This document shows, one piece after another, positions 52,281 through 61,727 of a DNA stretch of 64,000 nucleotides. Numbering within the stretch: position 1 is the stretch's first letter; every line of letters starts with the position of its first letter. The DNA is from Shinella sp032095155. GTDB lineage: Bacteria > Pseudomonadota > Alphaproteobacteria > Rhizobiales > Rhizobiaceae. Position numbers and translations under genes: made by a program. The stretch spans positions 62,001-126,000 of the forward strand of contig NZ_JBLZPK010000048.1 of assembly GCF_049199905.1 (NCBI RefSeq), given 5' to 3'. The notes beneath the pieces are model-generated. The model saw only the letters and a list, made by a program, of their open reading frames with translations. It searched no databases and had not been told where the DNA came from.

Positions 52281-53768
52281 ATGGGGATCATCAGCCTCGA
52301 TCTGGGAACAACCAACATAAAGGTTGCCTGCTACACGCGTGATCTGAGACAGATCGCGCTGGAAAGCAAAACCGTAGCCTATATTCATGCGGACGGCTTC
52401 ATCGAGTTCGATGCCAAGCAGTATTTCAGTGATATCGTCAGTCTGATCGGGTCCTGCGTTCAAAAATCGGCGGCGGCTGCAGACTGGCATCCGAAGCAAC
52501 TGGTCATCACCGGGCAGGCGGAATCGCTGGTTGTTGCCGACGCGCTCGGGGAGCCACTTCGAAATGGCATTTCTTGGCTGGACATGCGCTCCCGAAGCGA
52601 ATGCGATGAGCTCTCGGCGCTGTTCGACAAGGCGACATGCTATCAGGTGACAGGGCAGCCGGAGATCATTCCCACCTGGCCGCTCACCAAGATCCTTTGG
52701 CTAAAGCATCATGAGCCGGAATGCTTCAACAATGCCGCGAAGTTCCTTCTCCTGAAGGACTATATCATCTTCCGGCTGACTGGCCATTTCGTCGGCGAGC
52801 ACTCGATCTATCCGTTCTCCCATTATTTCGACATCGTCAACAAAACCTATTGGGAAGCGCCACTCAAGTATTGCGGGGTCGATGTCTCCCAGCTGCCGGC
52901 TCTCATCGAGCCTTGCTCCGTGGTTGGGGAAATCCTGCCCGACATGCGGGAGATGACGGGATTGCCGCCAGACTGTGTCGTCAACGCGGGGACGCTGGAT
53001 CACTTCGCCGCCATGATCGGTACCGGTAACACCGTGAATGGTATCGTAAGCGAGTCTGCGGGGACAGTGTCGTCGATCGCAACCCTGGTCGAAAACCCGT
53101 TTTCGGCAGCTACGGCTGTGCCAGTCTATTGCGGGCCTTTCAAAGGCAGCTACATCTATCTTCCGGTTTGTGAATCCGGTGGTATCAGCCTTGAATGGTT
53201 CAGGAGCGCTTTTTTACCCGACATCTCCTTTGCAGATGTGGATGCGCGGTGCAGCCGAAAGACGGTCGATCCACGCCTGACGTTTCTGCCCTATCTGACC
53301 GGCGTAAACCCACCCGAGTTCGACCCCAATGCGACCGGCGTGTTCTTCGGCGCGACCATTGCACACGACGCTTATGACTTTGCCTTGGCCATCATGTGCG
53401 GCGTTGCCTGCCTTTTGAGAAAGAACATCGAGAACCTGCAGTCGTCGGGCATTGCCTTCGAGAAAATCATCTCGACAGGCGGAGGCGCAAAATCGGCTTT
53501 GTGGTCCCAGATCAAGGCCGACATCTGCGGTCTGCCGGTTGCAGTTCCTGCTGAAGAAGAGGCTCCCAGTCTCGGTGCGGCCATCATCGGCGCGGTGTCC
53601 TGCGAGTTCTATACGAACTATGAAGAGGCGGCAAAACACTGCGTCGAGATGAAGACGATTTACTATCCTAATTTGCAAAGTCCAGAAGCTGACATTCAAT
53701 ACCGACTGTTTTGTCAGCTGTACAATGCACTCGGGCCCGTCTTTTCCCAGTTCCCGTCAGATCGATGA
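52281..53768 (+). CDS. FGGY-family carbohydrate kinase
   Basis: 495 residues from ATG 52281; AAGGAG lies 11 bases upstream and GTG 52272 is a possible alternative. Conserved elements: MGIISLDLGTTNIKVACY (phosphate-1 loop), ITGQAESLV, WLDMRS, AGTLDHFAAMIGTG and the adenosine motif STGGGAKSALWSQIKAD. It phosphorylates a sugar or polyol, probably the ketose made by the SDR. The distance from characterised xylulo-, ribulo- and glycerol kinases prevents naming a substrate. The stop overlaps the convergent LysR gene by 12 bases. Confidence 0.92.
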   Translation: MGIISLDLGTTNIKVACYTRDLRQIALESKTVAYIHADGFIEFDAKQYFSDIVSLIGSCVQKSAAAADWHPKQLVITGQAESLVVADALGEPLRNGISWLDMRSRSECDELSALFDKATCYQVTGQPEIIPTWPLTKILWLKHHEPECFNNAAKFLLLKDYIIFRLTGHFVGEHSIYPFSHYFDIVNKTYWEAPLKYCGVDVSQLPALIEPCSVVGEILPDMREMTGLPPDCVVNAGTLDHFAAMIGTGNTVNGIVSESAGTVSSIATLVENPFSAATAVPVYCGPFKGSYIYLPVCESGGISLEWFRSAFLPDISFADVDARCSRKTVDPRLTFLPYLTGVNPPEFDPNATGVFFGATIAHDAYDFALAIMCGVACLLRKNIENLQSSGIAFEKIISTGGGAKSALWSQIKADICGLPVAVPAEEEAPSLGAAIIGAVSCEFYTNYEEAAKHCVEMKTIYYPNLQSPEADIQYRLFCQLYNALGPVFSQFPSDR

Positions 53769-54644
53769 CGAAATACGCCTGACGACGTCAATGAAGTCAG
53801 CCATCAGCACCGTGGGAGAACCGCGGTGGCCAATCCCGACAATGCATTCGCGCATGTCAGTGATGTGACGGAATACGACGCCGGGGCGGGCGTAGTAACG
53901 CGCCGTACTATCTGCCGTGATGCTGATGGCGCGCCCCATCGCAACGGCTTGCAATTCGGACTCTACGGTTGCGACCTCAAGCACGACTTGCGCCGGATGC
54001 TCTGCGTCCCGATACTCCTCGGCCAGCCAATAATCCCGCCATCTTCCCGGCGTCGGAGCCCCTATTAACGGCTCGTTAAGTATATCCGCGAGAACAACGG
54101 TATCCTTTACCGCCAGCGGGTGACCAGTCGGAAGACAGACGACGCACTTCTCGCGTGTTATCTCGACGATGTTGATGTCGTCCTCTCCAATTGGAGGGCG
54201 GATGATTCCGCAGTCGACCTCGCCTGAAATCAGGCCCGCACTCGGATCCGAAAAATCGTATTCCTTTAGTTTGAGGATTGCGTCGGGCCGCACCCGCTCG
54301 AATTCCTTGACGATCGCCGGTATGAATTCCACCGCCGTGCCGATCATAAAGCCGACGCGAAGCTCACTCTTTAGGGCCAACTGGACCCGCCGCGCCTCTT
54401 CCTGGAAGAGGTCCATTGACCGGCTGACTGCCAACGCTTTTGTCAGCATCTGTTCGCCGAAAGGGGTCAGGCTGACCGCGCGTGTTGTGCGCGTGAACAA
54501 CGGGAATCCGGCGTTTGTTTCGAGCTGAATGATGGTCTGTGAAAGGGCTGGCTGCGACACGTTGAGCAGCTCTGCCGCTCGACAGAAGCTCTTCTCCTTT
54601 GCCACGACGATGAACGACTTTATGTGCCGCAACTGAATATTCAT
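53757..54644 (-). CDS. LysR-family transcriptional regulator
   Basis: 295 residues from ATG 54644, giving the canonical MNIQLRHIKSFIVVAKEKSF start; 54728 would add an unrelated leader. The winged helix includes NVSQPALSQTI, and the effector domain spans about 90-290 (ELRVGFMIGTAVEFIP). It is encoded convergent to the kinase gene and divergent from the PotD-like operon. The same 33-bp motif precedes both plus-strand operons, so this regulator is the natural candidate to bind it. The inducer would be the imported compound or an intermediate. Confidence 0.9.
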   Translation of the reverse strand: MNIQLRHIKSFIVVAKEKSFCRAAELLNVSQPALSQTIIQLETNAGFPLFTRTTRAVSLTPFGEQMLTKALAVSRSMDLFQEEARRVQLALKSELRVGFMIGTAVEFIPAIVKEFERVRPDAILKLKEYDFSDPSAGLISGEVDCGIIRPPIGEDDINIVEITREKCVVCLPTGHPLAVKDTVVLADILNEPLIGAPTPGRWRDYWLAEEYRDAEHPAQVVLEVATVESELQAVAMGRAISITADSTARYYARPGVVFRHITDMRECIVGIGHRGSPTVLMADFIDVVRRISSSI

Positions 54645-54770
54645 AAGCAAAGATGATAAATCTGCGAACCCTTCCTTGTCAATTGTCCACGCGATGGAGC
54701 GGCCTATGAAAACAGGTCGAGGCGGCATCGCAGTGTAGCGGCGAAGTATCGAGTATTGATAAGTTCTGTG

Positions 54771-54803
54771 AATTAATCAATTCGCCAATCGTCCTTGTTG
54801 CCA
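54771..54803 (+). promoter_or_regulatory. 33-bp promoter-region motif, copy 2
   Basis: Ungapped partner of 49072-49104 (26 of 33 identical). Here the flank forms a dyad TTGAT...ATCAA (about 54755-54780), consistent with a LysR-type site, 127 bases from the regulator start and 256 from the PotD-like start. Confidence 0.65.
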
Positions 54804-55058
54804 GTGGCTTTCTGGTTCTTAATCACAGTGGAGGAAGGACATGGGCGCGTGCTTGGAAAATGACGGATCGTCACGGTTTTGGAGGCTTGGTACAGGCGCC
54901 CGCCACTTGTCGCCGGCGCGACAAACGTCCGTATCTATGACGTCATCAAGCCATCAGAACGCGTAGCCTTGCCACTGACGTGATCCAAGTGGCAACAGAC
55001 CATTATTGTTTAAATACAAGCAACATGACGAACCAAAACAACGAAGGGGAATTCCTAC

Positions 55059-56210
55059 ATGTTTGAGACCAAGCTTACACGCAGAAGCATTCTTGTCGCT
55101 GGCGCCACTACGGCGCTCGCTGCACCGTTCGTGCGCCCATCCTGGGCCGCCCCGGATACGGTTCGTGCGCTGATGTGGGAAGCCTATCTTCTTCCTGACC
55201 AGATTACCGCCTTCGAGGAATCGAACAAAGTCAAGTTCGTTCCTTCCTTCTTCGATGGCAACTCGGAAGCCTACAACAAGTTGCGCGTTGGCGGCTCTAA
55301 AGAATTCGACCTCGTGCAGGCGGATGGATTTTGGCCGCAGCTATACTTCCGCGAAGGGCTGTTGCGGGAGGTGGACTATTCAAAGGTCCCTAACTCGTCG
55401 GGATATCTGCCGGAGTTTGGAGCCGAGGTTTTCAAGGTGCTTTCCGATCCGCAGTCCGGCAAAAAAATCGGCTTCCCATTCTGCTGGGGTGCTTATGGGA
55501 TTACGTATGACGCCGGCAAGGTCCAGCCGGAACGGACCGAGACGCTCGAATGCATGTTCAGCTCCGACTACTCAGGCATGCTGTCGACCAGCGCTCGCTT
55601 TGAGGAGAACATTGCCCTTGCGGCACTTCTGGTGACGGAGCGCCTAGGCAGCCGCGACAAGCCCCGCCCCGACGGAAAGCCGTTCAATCCGTATGTTCTG
55701 TCCGATGAGGAGCTTGCGGAGGTCGAGAAGCTTTTGATCCAGCAGAAGAGCCTGCTGCTCACGCGATACCAGGATAATCCTACTCTCTTCCAGCTTCTGC
55801 AGAGCGGCGCCGTCGTCGCCGCAACCGAGTTCGCCCAGGTCTTCCGGCAGTTGCTGACGGCCGAAGCGCAAGGAGCGGCGCCAGTCGACTTCCGGCATGC
55901 GCTGAAGATGAAGGAAGGCGGCCTTGGCTGGGTGGACACCTGGCTGGTCACGTCGGGCGTTCAGGATGGCAAGAAGTTCGACCTCTGCAACAGCTTCATC
56001 GATCTGATGATCTCGCCCACGGTCATGAAGAAGATCGGCGAGGTGGCTGGCTGCTCTACGACCGTCGATCTGCGTTCTATCTCCAATGAAACGGAACGTA
56101 AGCTTTTCCTGATGGATCGCTCAAACGAGATCGCCGACCTCTTCATGTTCGATCAGCCTTCCTCGCCTGAAAAGTGGGAACGCGTCTGGTCGAACGTACA
56201 GGCAGCCTGA
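55059..56210 (+). CDS. spermidine/putrescine-type ABC substrate-binding protein (PotD-like)
   Basis: 383 residues. The N-terminus LTRRSILVAGATTALAAPFV is a twin-arginine-type signal, so export may use Tat. The binding-protein fold of the PotD/iron class is visible: VRALMWEAYLLPDQITAFEESN, FDLVQADGF, GFPFCWGAYGITYD, and GGLGWVDTWLV. It starts after GAAGGGGA. It is the first gene of a complete four-component importer. Sharing the promoter motif with the polyol-kinase operon suggests the ligand is that pathway's substrate rather than a polyamine. Confidence 0.9.
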   Translation: MFETKLTRRSILVAGATTALAAPFVRPSWAAPDTVRALMWEAYLLPDQITAFEESNKVKFVPSFFDGNSEAYNKLRVGGSKEFDLVQADGFWPQLYFREGLLREVDYSKVPNSSGYLPEFGAEVFKVLSDPQSGKKIGFPFCWGAYGITYDAGKVQPERTETLECMFSSDYSGMLSTSARFEENIALAALLVTERLGSRDKPRPDGKPFNPYVLSDEELAEVEKLLIQQKSLLLTRYQDNPTLFQLLQSGAVVAATEFAQVFRQLLTAEAQGAAPVDFRHALKMKEGGLGWVDTWLVTSGVQDGKKFDLCNSFIDLMISPTVMKKIGEVAGCSTTVDLRSISNETERKLFLMDRSNEIADLFMFDQPSSPEKWERVWSNVQAA

Positions 56211-56237
56211 CCGATCAGTTCATCCTCCCGGGGCTAG

Positions 56238-56270
56238 GGCGGCTCAGGGCAGTTTCCTGCCCGGGCCGCC
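56238..56270 (+). other. intercistronic hairpin after the binding-protein gene
   Basis: Outer stem GGCGGC/GCCGCC (56238-56243 with 56265-56270) and inner stem GGGCAG/CTGCCC around loop TTTC, with no T tract. It is probably an mRNA-stabilising element giving excess binding protein. Confidence 0.6.
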
Positions 56271-56288
56271 TGTAACGCAGGAAATCTC

Positions 56289-57380
56289 ATGAGCAACACA
56301 AGTTCCTATATCCGCATCGACAAGGTGTCGCGGCGTTATGGCGCCTTCAAAGCACTGGACGACGTCAGTCTGGACATCTCCAAGGAAGAATTCATCGCCA
56401 TCCTGGGGCCGAGCGGCTCGGGCAAGAGCACTTTGCTGCGCCTTATTGCCGGTCTTGATCGGCCGACGGAAGGCCGTATCCATTTCGAGGGAAAAGATGT
56501 CACCGAGCTTGCGCCTCACAAGCGCGGAATCGGTATGGTTTTCCAGGAATTTCTGCTCTTTCCGCACAGGACCGTACGGGAAAATCTCGCCTTTCCCCTG
56601 AGAATGCGCAACGAGGCCAAGGCCGAGATCGAGGAGCGGGTTGAATGGGTGGCCGGCATCCTGTCGCTGAGCACGATGCTGGACCGCTATCCCAGCCAGC
56701 TTTCGGGCGGTCAGCAGCAGCGTGTCGCCCTTGGCCGAGGCCTTGTTGCACGGCCGACGCTCCTGCTTCTCGACGAGCCACTGGCCAATCTCGACCGCGA
56801 GCTTCGGCAGGAGATGGAGATCGAAATCCGGCGATACCAAAAACAGCTCGGGATTCCCTTCATCTATGTGACGCATAACCAGGAAGAAGCGCTCTCGATG
56901 AGCGATCGAATCGCTGTCATCAATAACGGGCGTCTTGAAGCCCTTGGTGAGCGGCAGGCGATATACGATCACCCGCAGACACCGTTCGTCGCTCGTTTCG
57001 TCGGCAAGTCGAGTAAGTTTCAAGGTGTCGTCCAACCTGACGGGACAACCGTGCGTCTCGCCCGACATGACTACGAATTCGCGTTGCCGTCCGACAAGAA
57101 ATTCAAGCCGGGCGATGCAGTCGAGATTTTCGTCAAGAACGAACGGTTTGACATTTCCAGCAAGCAGGATGGCGGCGTGGGCATTCCATCCACGGTGGTG
57201 GATGTCGTACTGCGCGGACCCTTTCTTGAGTATGTGCTGGAAACCGATCGCGGCGACACGGTAATCGCCGTCAAGCCGAAGCGGAACGATCCGATTCCGA
57301 TCCGGGAGCGAGTCCTGCTTTCGTGGAACCCGGCCGATTGCCATATCTTCAAAGACGGAGCTGACGATGCAAGACGCTAA
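56289..57380 (+). CDS. ABC transporter ATPase (PotA-like) with TOBE domain
   Basis: 363 residues. Walker A GPSGSGKST (about 38-46), Q-loop FQEFLLFPHRTV, signature LSGGQQQRVALGRGL, Walker B LLLLDEPLANLD and H-loop THNQEEAL. Residues about 240-363 form the TOBE/MalK-type C-terminal domain (SKFQGVVQPDGTTVRL). The family energises uptake of polyamines, iron or sugars. The 3' end overlaps the permease gene by 14 bases. Confidence 0.93.
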   Translation: MSNTSSYIRIDKVSRRYGAFKALDDVSLDISKEEFIAILGPSGSGKSTLLRLIAGLDRPTEGRIHFEGKDVTELAPHKRGIGMVFQEFLLFPHRTVRENLAFPLRMRNEAKAEIEERVEWVAGILSLSTMLDRYPSQLSGGQQQRVALGRGLVARPTLLLLDEPLANLDRELRQEMEIEIRRYQKQLGIPFIYVTHNQEEALSMSDRIAVINNGRLEALGERQAIYDHPQTPFVARFVGKSSKFQGVVQPDGTTVRLARHDYEFALPSDKKFKPGDAVEIFVKNERFDISSKQDGGVGIPSTVVDVVLRGPFLEYVLETDRGDTVIAVKPKRNDPIPIRERVLLSWNPADCHIFKDGADDARR

Positions 57381-58230
57381 TCTCCAGCGCCGCCTCATTC
57401 TCGATATCCCGACCGGTTTCCTGTTGGTCTTCTTCGTCATGCCGCTGGCGGCGCTGGTGACACTGAGTTTCTGGCAGACCGAGAACTACAAGATCGTCCA
57501 TGAATGGACATTGATGAACTACGGTACGCTTGCGACGGAGCGCGCCTACATCACCTTCTTTCTCCGCTCGCTCGTCATGGCGATCGGCGTATCTGTCACG
57601 CTGGTGGCCTTGTCCTGGCCGATCGCCTATTTCATCGTTCGTTACGGGGGGCGCTACCGCATCATCTTTTCGCTTCTTCTGGTCATACCCTTCCTGTCGG
57701 GCGAGGTCCTCCGCCTCATCGCGCTGCAGGGCATGCTCGGCCCTGCGGGGCTGGTCAACGGCGCCTTGATCCGCATGGGGGCAGCACCTCTTCGAATGAT
57801 CATGTACTCCAATGCGGCATCGTTCATCGCCTTCATTTATCTGTATCTGCCGCTGGTGGTGACGACGATCTACCTGTCGCTGATCAACTTTGATTTCCGG
57901 CTCGCTCATGCCGCCAGCGCCTGTGGCGCCAACCGGTTCCGGATCTTTACCGAGGTCGTCTGGCCGCTCAATCTCTCTGGTACGATTGTCGGTTTCATGC
58001 TCGCTTTCATCCCGACGCTCTCTGCTTCTTTGGTGCCACGCTTCCTCGGCGGACCCAACGGCACGCTGTATGGCATGTCCATGGCTCAGCAGTTCGGTGA
58101 GTCAGGGACTTGGGCTCTTGGTGCCGCAATGGGCGTCGTTCTGTTCTTATTCTCGGCAATCGCGCTGGCGATCCTGAGTTATGGCGTGGATCTCCGCCGG
58201 ACTGGCTTTACGGGATTGGGGAGACAATAG
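57367..58230 (+). CDS. ABC transporter permease (PotB-like)
   Basis: 287 residues and six membrane segments (first at about 14-38). The EAA loop near 190-210 reads DFRLAHAASACGANRFRIFTEV. It starts within the end of the ATPase gene, a coupled arrangement. It pairs with the following PotC-like subunit. Confidence 0.92.
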   Translation: MQDANLQRRLILDIPTGFLLVFFVMPLAALVTLSFWQTENYKIVHEWTLMNYGTLATERAYITFFLRSLVMAIGVSVTLVALSWPIAYFIVRYGGRYRIIFSLLLVIPFLSGEVLRLIALQGMLGPAGLVNGALIRMGAAPLRMIMYSNAASFIAFIYLYLPLVVTTIYLSLINFDFRLAHAASACGANRFRIFTEVVWPLNLSGTIVGFMLAFIPTLSASLVPRFLGGPNGTLYGMSMAQQFGESGTWALGAAMGVVLFLFSAIALAILSYGVDLRRTGFTGLGRQ

Positions 58231-58231
58231 C

Positions 58232-59032
58232 ATGAACCCGAATTTTACTGATTCATTCATCAAATGGACACTGGCAGTCTTCCTCGTCGTCGTCTTCGCC
58301 TTCCTCTATATGCCTATCGTGCATATCTTGTTCGCGTCGCTTTCGACACGGCCGAATTTTCCATATCCGCCGGAATTCAACGTCGCGAGCTATATCCGGC
58401 TGTCGACCAACACAGTCTATCAAAGCGCGTTCGTAAACAGCCTGATCCTCGCCTCTTGCACAGCGGTTTTGTCGACCGCTTTGGGCTTCTTGGCGACCGT
58501 CGGCGTATTGCGTTTCGGTGGCAAGCGGGCACTCCTCTACGCCATCTTTTTCGCAGCGCCCCTTTTCGTCTCTGAGATCCTTCTTGGGATATCGAGCATG
58601 GCACTTTACTACATGCTGTTTGAACTCCAGGGGAACATGCTGACTGCAATCATTGCAAATGCTGTGCATTGCTTCAGCTTCTGTTTCCTGATCATGGCCG
58701 CGATGCTCTACAAATATGACTGGCGGATGAATGAAGCGGCGATCGTCTGCGGCGCATCGCCTCTGCGCTCTTTCGTTGAGGTAATGCTGCCAATCACCTG
58801 GCCGGGCATCATGGGCAGCCTGATCACTGCCTTCGTGCTTTCACTGAACGGGCTCGATGTGTCCTTCTACCTTCTGGGTGCCACTCCGACCATGCCGTCA
58901 GTCGCCTGGGGAGCGCTTCGATATGGCGTCAAGCCGGAACTCTATGCCCTCTCAAGCCTGATTAATATCATCGTGTTTCTGATGATCATCGCGCTGATGG
59001 TAACAATCCGGCTGAAAAGAAAAGATGGGTAA
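58232..59032 (+). CDS. ABC transporter permease (PotC-like)
   Basis: 266 residues from ATG 58232 (GGGGAGA upstream); the in-frame 58181 start lies in the previous gene. Six hydrophobic segments, with MPIVHILFASLS after the first and an EAA loop DWRMNEAAIVCGASPLRSFVEV. It is the last gene of the importer. No clear terminator follows. Confidence 0.92.
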   Translation: MNPNFTDSFIKWTLAVFLVVVFAFLYMPIVHILFASLSTRPNFPYPPEFNVASYIRLSTNTVYQSAFVNSLILASCTAVLSTALGFLATVGVLRFGGKRALLYAIFFAAPLFVSEILLGISSMALYYMLFELQGNMLTAIIANAVHCFSFCFLIMAAMLYKYDWRMNEAAIVCGASPLRSFVEVMLPITWPGIMGSLITAFVLSLNGLDVSFYLLGATPTMPSVAWGALRYGVKPELYALSSLINIIVFLMIIALMVTIRLKRKDG

Positions 59033-60573
59033 TCCGCAATAGAATTTTAGAACAAGGGGACAGACTGCAATGACGCATTCAATGGTAGCCGCAATGTTCA
59101 CAGAGTACCGCAAGTACGGAAAGCAAAATTCCATGTTTGAATTTCAGCTGTCGATTTGCGATTTGGTGCGACTTTTTTCATCTCGCCTTTTCATGCGAAA
59201 CACAACGTTGCGCAAAAAATAAACTTACGCAATTGGTTAGACTTGGACAAGGCGGAGCGAGGGGAGCGGACAGGCGAACACCGAAACGGCGTGCGCTGTC
59301 CGCTTCGCACCTTTTCCATTGAGCGTTTTTTGGGGTGTAGCGTCCCCTTGACATCCGGGTCCGCCGCCTCTTGTAGTATCGAAAGCTTCTCGTCGTCGGA
59401 CCAATCACGCCAACGCTCGACGCCTGTCAAAATCTCCATGCGGCCCATAGTTCATCCCCGATGACGTCTCTAATGACGGAATTAGTGACGTAACTTCAGC
59501 TGTTCGTGGGAAATCTCAAAGGCAGCTTCACCGGACGCTTACGAAAGATCCGCTAAAAGGTCTACTCCGATTTGGCCTTTCTTCGGATAGAACCTACACA
59601 TCGCATCGCCTGTGGTACTGCGGTAATCTATCATGCCGAGCGTAAGGCTGTTTTGTTTGGGTGACATCTCGAAGCGTATGTTTACCGAAGTCAAAGAAAC
59701 CACCGGCAGCATCTAATCTCGCTACTGTAAGCGCGGTTACGGCACAAAAGTCACACTCACTGCTAGGGTCGCTCACGAGCGTTACGGCAGGTTTTAAAAA
59801 GGTGGTAATCCGAACAGCATCAACGAGCTTTGAGCTAAGTTCAAATATCGGTGGATTCCGCAAGTTAGATTATTTCAGTGTGGGTTGAAATTATGGTAAT
59901 TGCTTTCCTAAAGGAATTCTGTATCAATATTGCAGTTCTATACATGATATGATCGATTTATTAGATTGCAGTCGTCAATAATTACGAATTGCCGATATTC
60001 ACAATAAGTGCAGCAAGAGGATTTTTTTGCATCAATAATTAAATTTTTTAACAATTTTTCGAAAAAACTGCGAGCCGAATAAATTTCAACCGCACAGCAG
60101 AAGAGCACGGAACTAATTCTCCCAAGGGAGAGGCACGCGATCTTACACCGCTGCCAATGGTACATTCTTTGTTAAATGACACCCCGTATCCCCGCGCGCC
60201 CTCGGCATGGGCGCCGAGCGAACGGGAATGCAAACATGTCAAAACCGGACCTTTCATCACGTCATTTCAGAGCAAGATCTCGAAATTCTGCGAGCTGCGC
60301 ATTGCGCCAGTTGCATCGAAACGCTCGTTGAGCAACATGCGAGGCGTATCTCGTCACAATCATCGTTCATCGTAGGGTACCACCTCTTCTGAACGGTCGC
60401 ATTGACTGGGCAGAAATCGCTCAAGCTTGCTGGCTAGTCGGAGATTTGAAGGGAGATATTGGACAACAGATCCGCATTGCCCTGGATGCAATCTTCCGAT
60501 GGTTGGGTGCACCACCCGTGGTAGAGGAGGCCGCCCGACGAAACGCGTGTCCCGATCCCAGGACCCAGACCAA
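59033..60573. other. 1.5-kb region of non-coding sequence and debris
   Basis: No intact gene. 59880-60070 is strongly AT-rich. Short frames (minus 59594-59863; plus 60207-60392 with HHVISEQDLEILRAAH; plus near 60440-60577 with GQQIRIALDAIFRWLGAPP) contain protein-like stretches without starts or full domains. An IS66-type remnant is listed separately. The region reads as a former insertion hot spot. Confidence 0.5.
59350..59448 (-). pseudogene. IS66-type transposase orfA fragment
   Basis: The minus strand from 59448 starts MGRMEILTGVERWRDWSDDEKLSILQEA, the opening of the helix-turn-helix orfA protein of IS66-type elements, then loses similarity after about 33 residues. No inverted repeats or other IS genes are nearby, so only a fragment remains. 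Confidence 0.65.
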
Positions 60574-61725
60574 CTAAATGAGTTTACGACTGGCAAGATT
60601 TCGCATCAGATGAGAGGCTCCAAAGGTCCAAGGTAAGCATTCGGTGGAAAGCCTCACGGTGTTGACGAGCGCGCCGAGCTTGTCGTTCGCAATCGTAACG
60701 ACATCACCGATCTTATGCGTGAAACCCTCGCCGGGTGCATCGCGATCTTCGACGGGCGCGAAAAGCGTGCCCAGAAACAGAACGAAACCATCGGGATATT
60801 GATGATGAGCGCCGCGCGTCTGGGCAACGAGATCGAGTGGATCGCGGCTGATCTCCTTCATCGAGCTTTTGCCATGCAGAACGAAGCCGTCCTTGCCTTC
60901 TACACGTAGATCGAGTTCCGCATTGCGCACGTCGTCGATCGTGTAGGTTTCGTCGAACAGACGGATGAACGGGCCGATGGCGCAGGACGCGTTGTTGTCC
61001 TTGGCCTTGCCAAGGAGCAGGGCAGAGCGCCCTTCCACGTCGCGCAGGTTCACATCGTTGCCGAGCGTCGCGCCCTTGACGCGGCCTTCGCTGTCGACCG
61101 CAAGCACGATCTCCGGTTCAGGATTGTTCCACTTCGATATCGGATGCAGGCCGACGGTTGCCCCCGTGCCGACAGATGCCATGATCTGCGCCTTCGTGAA
61201 GACCTCGGCATCCGGGCCGATGCCCACTTCGAGATACTGCGACCACAAGCCTTCCTCGATGAGCGCTGACTTCACCCTCTGGGCATCCTCCGACCCGGCC
61301 TTAAGGTCTCGCAGACTGGCCCCTATAATCTGCGAGACCTTTTCGCGGATGCTTGCAGCGCGTGCGGGATTTCCCGCCGCGCGCTCCTCGATCACCCGCT
61401 CGATCATCGAACGGGCGAAGGTGACGCCGCACGCCTTGACGGCCTGAAGATCGATGGGCGCCAGCAGGTGAAGCCGGGAGCGATGCGGCTCGTTGAGCGA
61501 GAGCAGGCTTTCGAGCGGGCCGAGGTCGCGACCTTGAGCGTTGCGAACGAAATCCGCAGGCGCTTCGAACTCCAGCAGATCGCGCACGGTGGCGCAGGCC
61601 TTTGCGGTGATATCGTAGAGACGCCCGTCGCGGATCGTCACTATGATCGGCCCTTCGACCTCAGGCGACCAGGCCCGGCCGACGAAGCATCCTGTTGCAA
61701 AGCTTGAAGTAATATAGGTCACCAT
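60574..61725 (-). CDS. FAH-family enzyme, probable 2-keto-3-deoxy-sugar-acid dehydratase (paralogue)
   Basis: 383 residues, highly similar over its whole length to the 34787-35923 protein (shared GRAWSPE, ACGVTFARSMIERVIEERAAG, EVGIGPDAEVFTK, GNDVNLRD-EGRSALLLGKAKDNN, FGASHLMRNLASR). The metal-binding and catalytic segments are complete. It starts two bases after the stop of a sugar ABC ATPase, in an operon binding protein-ATPase-FAH. It likely dehydrates a keto-deoxy sugar acid derived from the sugar that importer brings in. No aldehyde dehydrogenase follows in the window. Confidence 0.82.
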   Translation of the reverse strand: MVTYITSSFATGCFVGRAWSPEVEGPIIVTIRDGRLYDITAKACATVRDLLEFEAPADFVRNAQGRDLGPLESLLSLNEPHRSRLHLLAPIDLQAVKACGVTFARSMIERVIEERAAGNPARAASIREKVSQIIGASLRDLKAGSEDAQRVKSALIEEGLWSQYLEVGIGPDAEVFTKAQIMASVGTGATVGLHPISKWNNPEPEIVLAVDSEGRVKGATLGNDVNLRDVEGRSALLLGKAKDNNASCAIGPFIRLFDETYTIDDVRNAELDLRVEGKDGFVLHGKSSMKEISRDPLDLVAQTRGAHHQYPDGFVLFLGTLFAPVEDRDAPGEGFTHKIGDVVTIANDKLGALVNTVRLSTECLPWTFGASHLMRNLASRKLI

Positions 61726-61727
61726 GA

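Noticed and set aside
56244..57440. 398-codon minus-strand open frame
   Set aside because: Antisense to the PotA-like ATPase.
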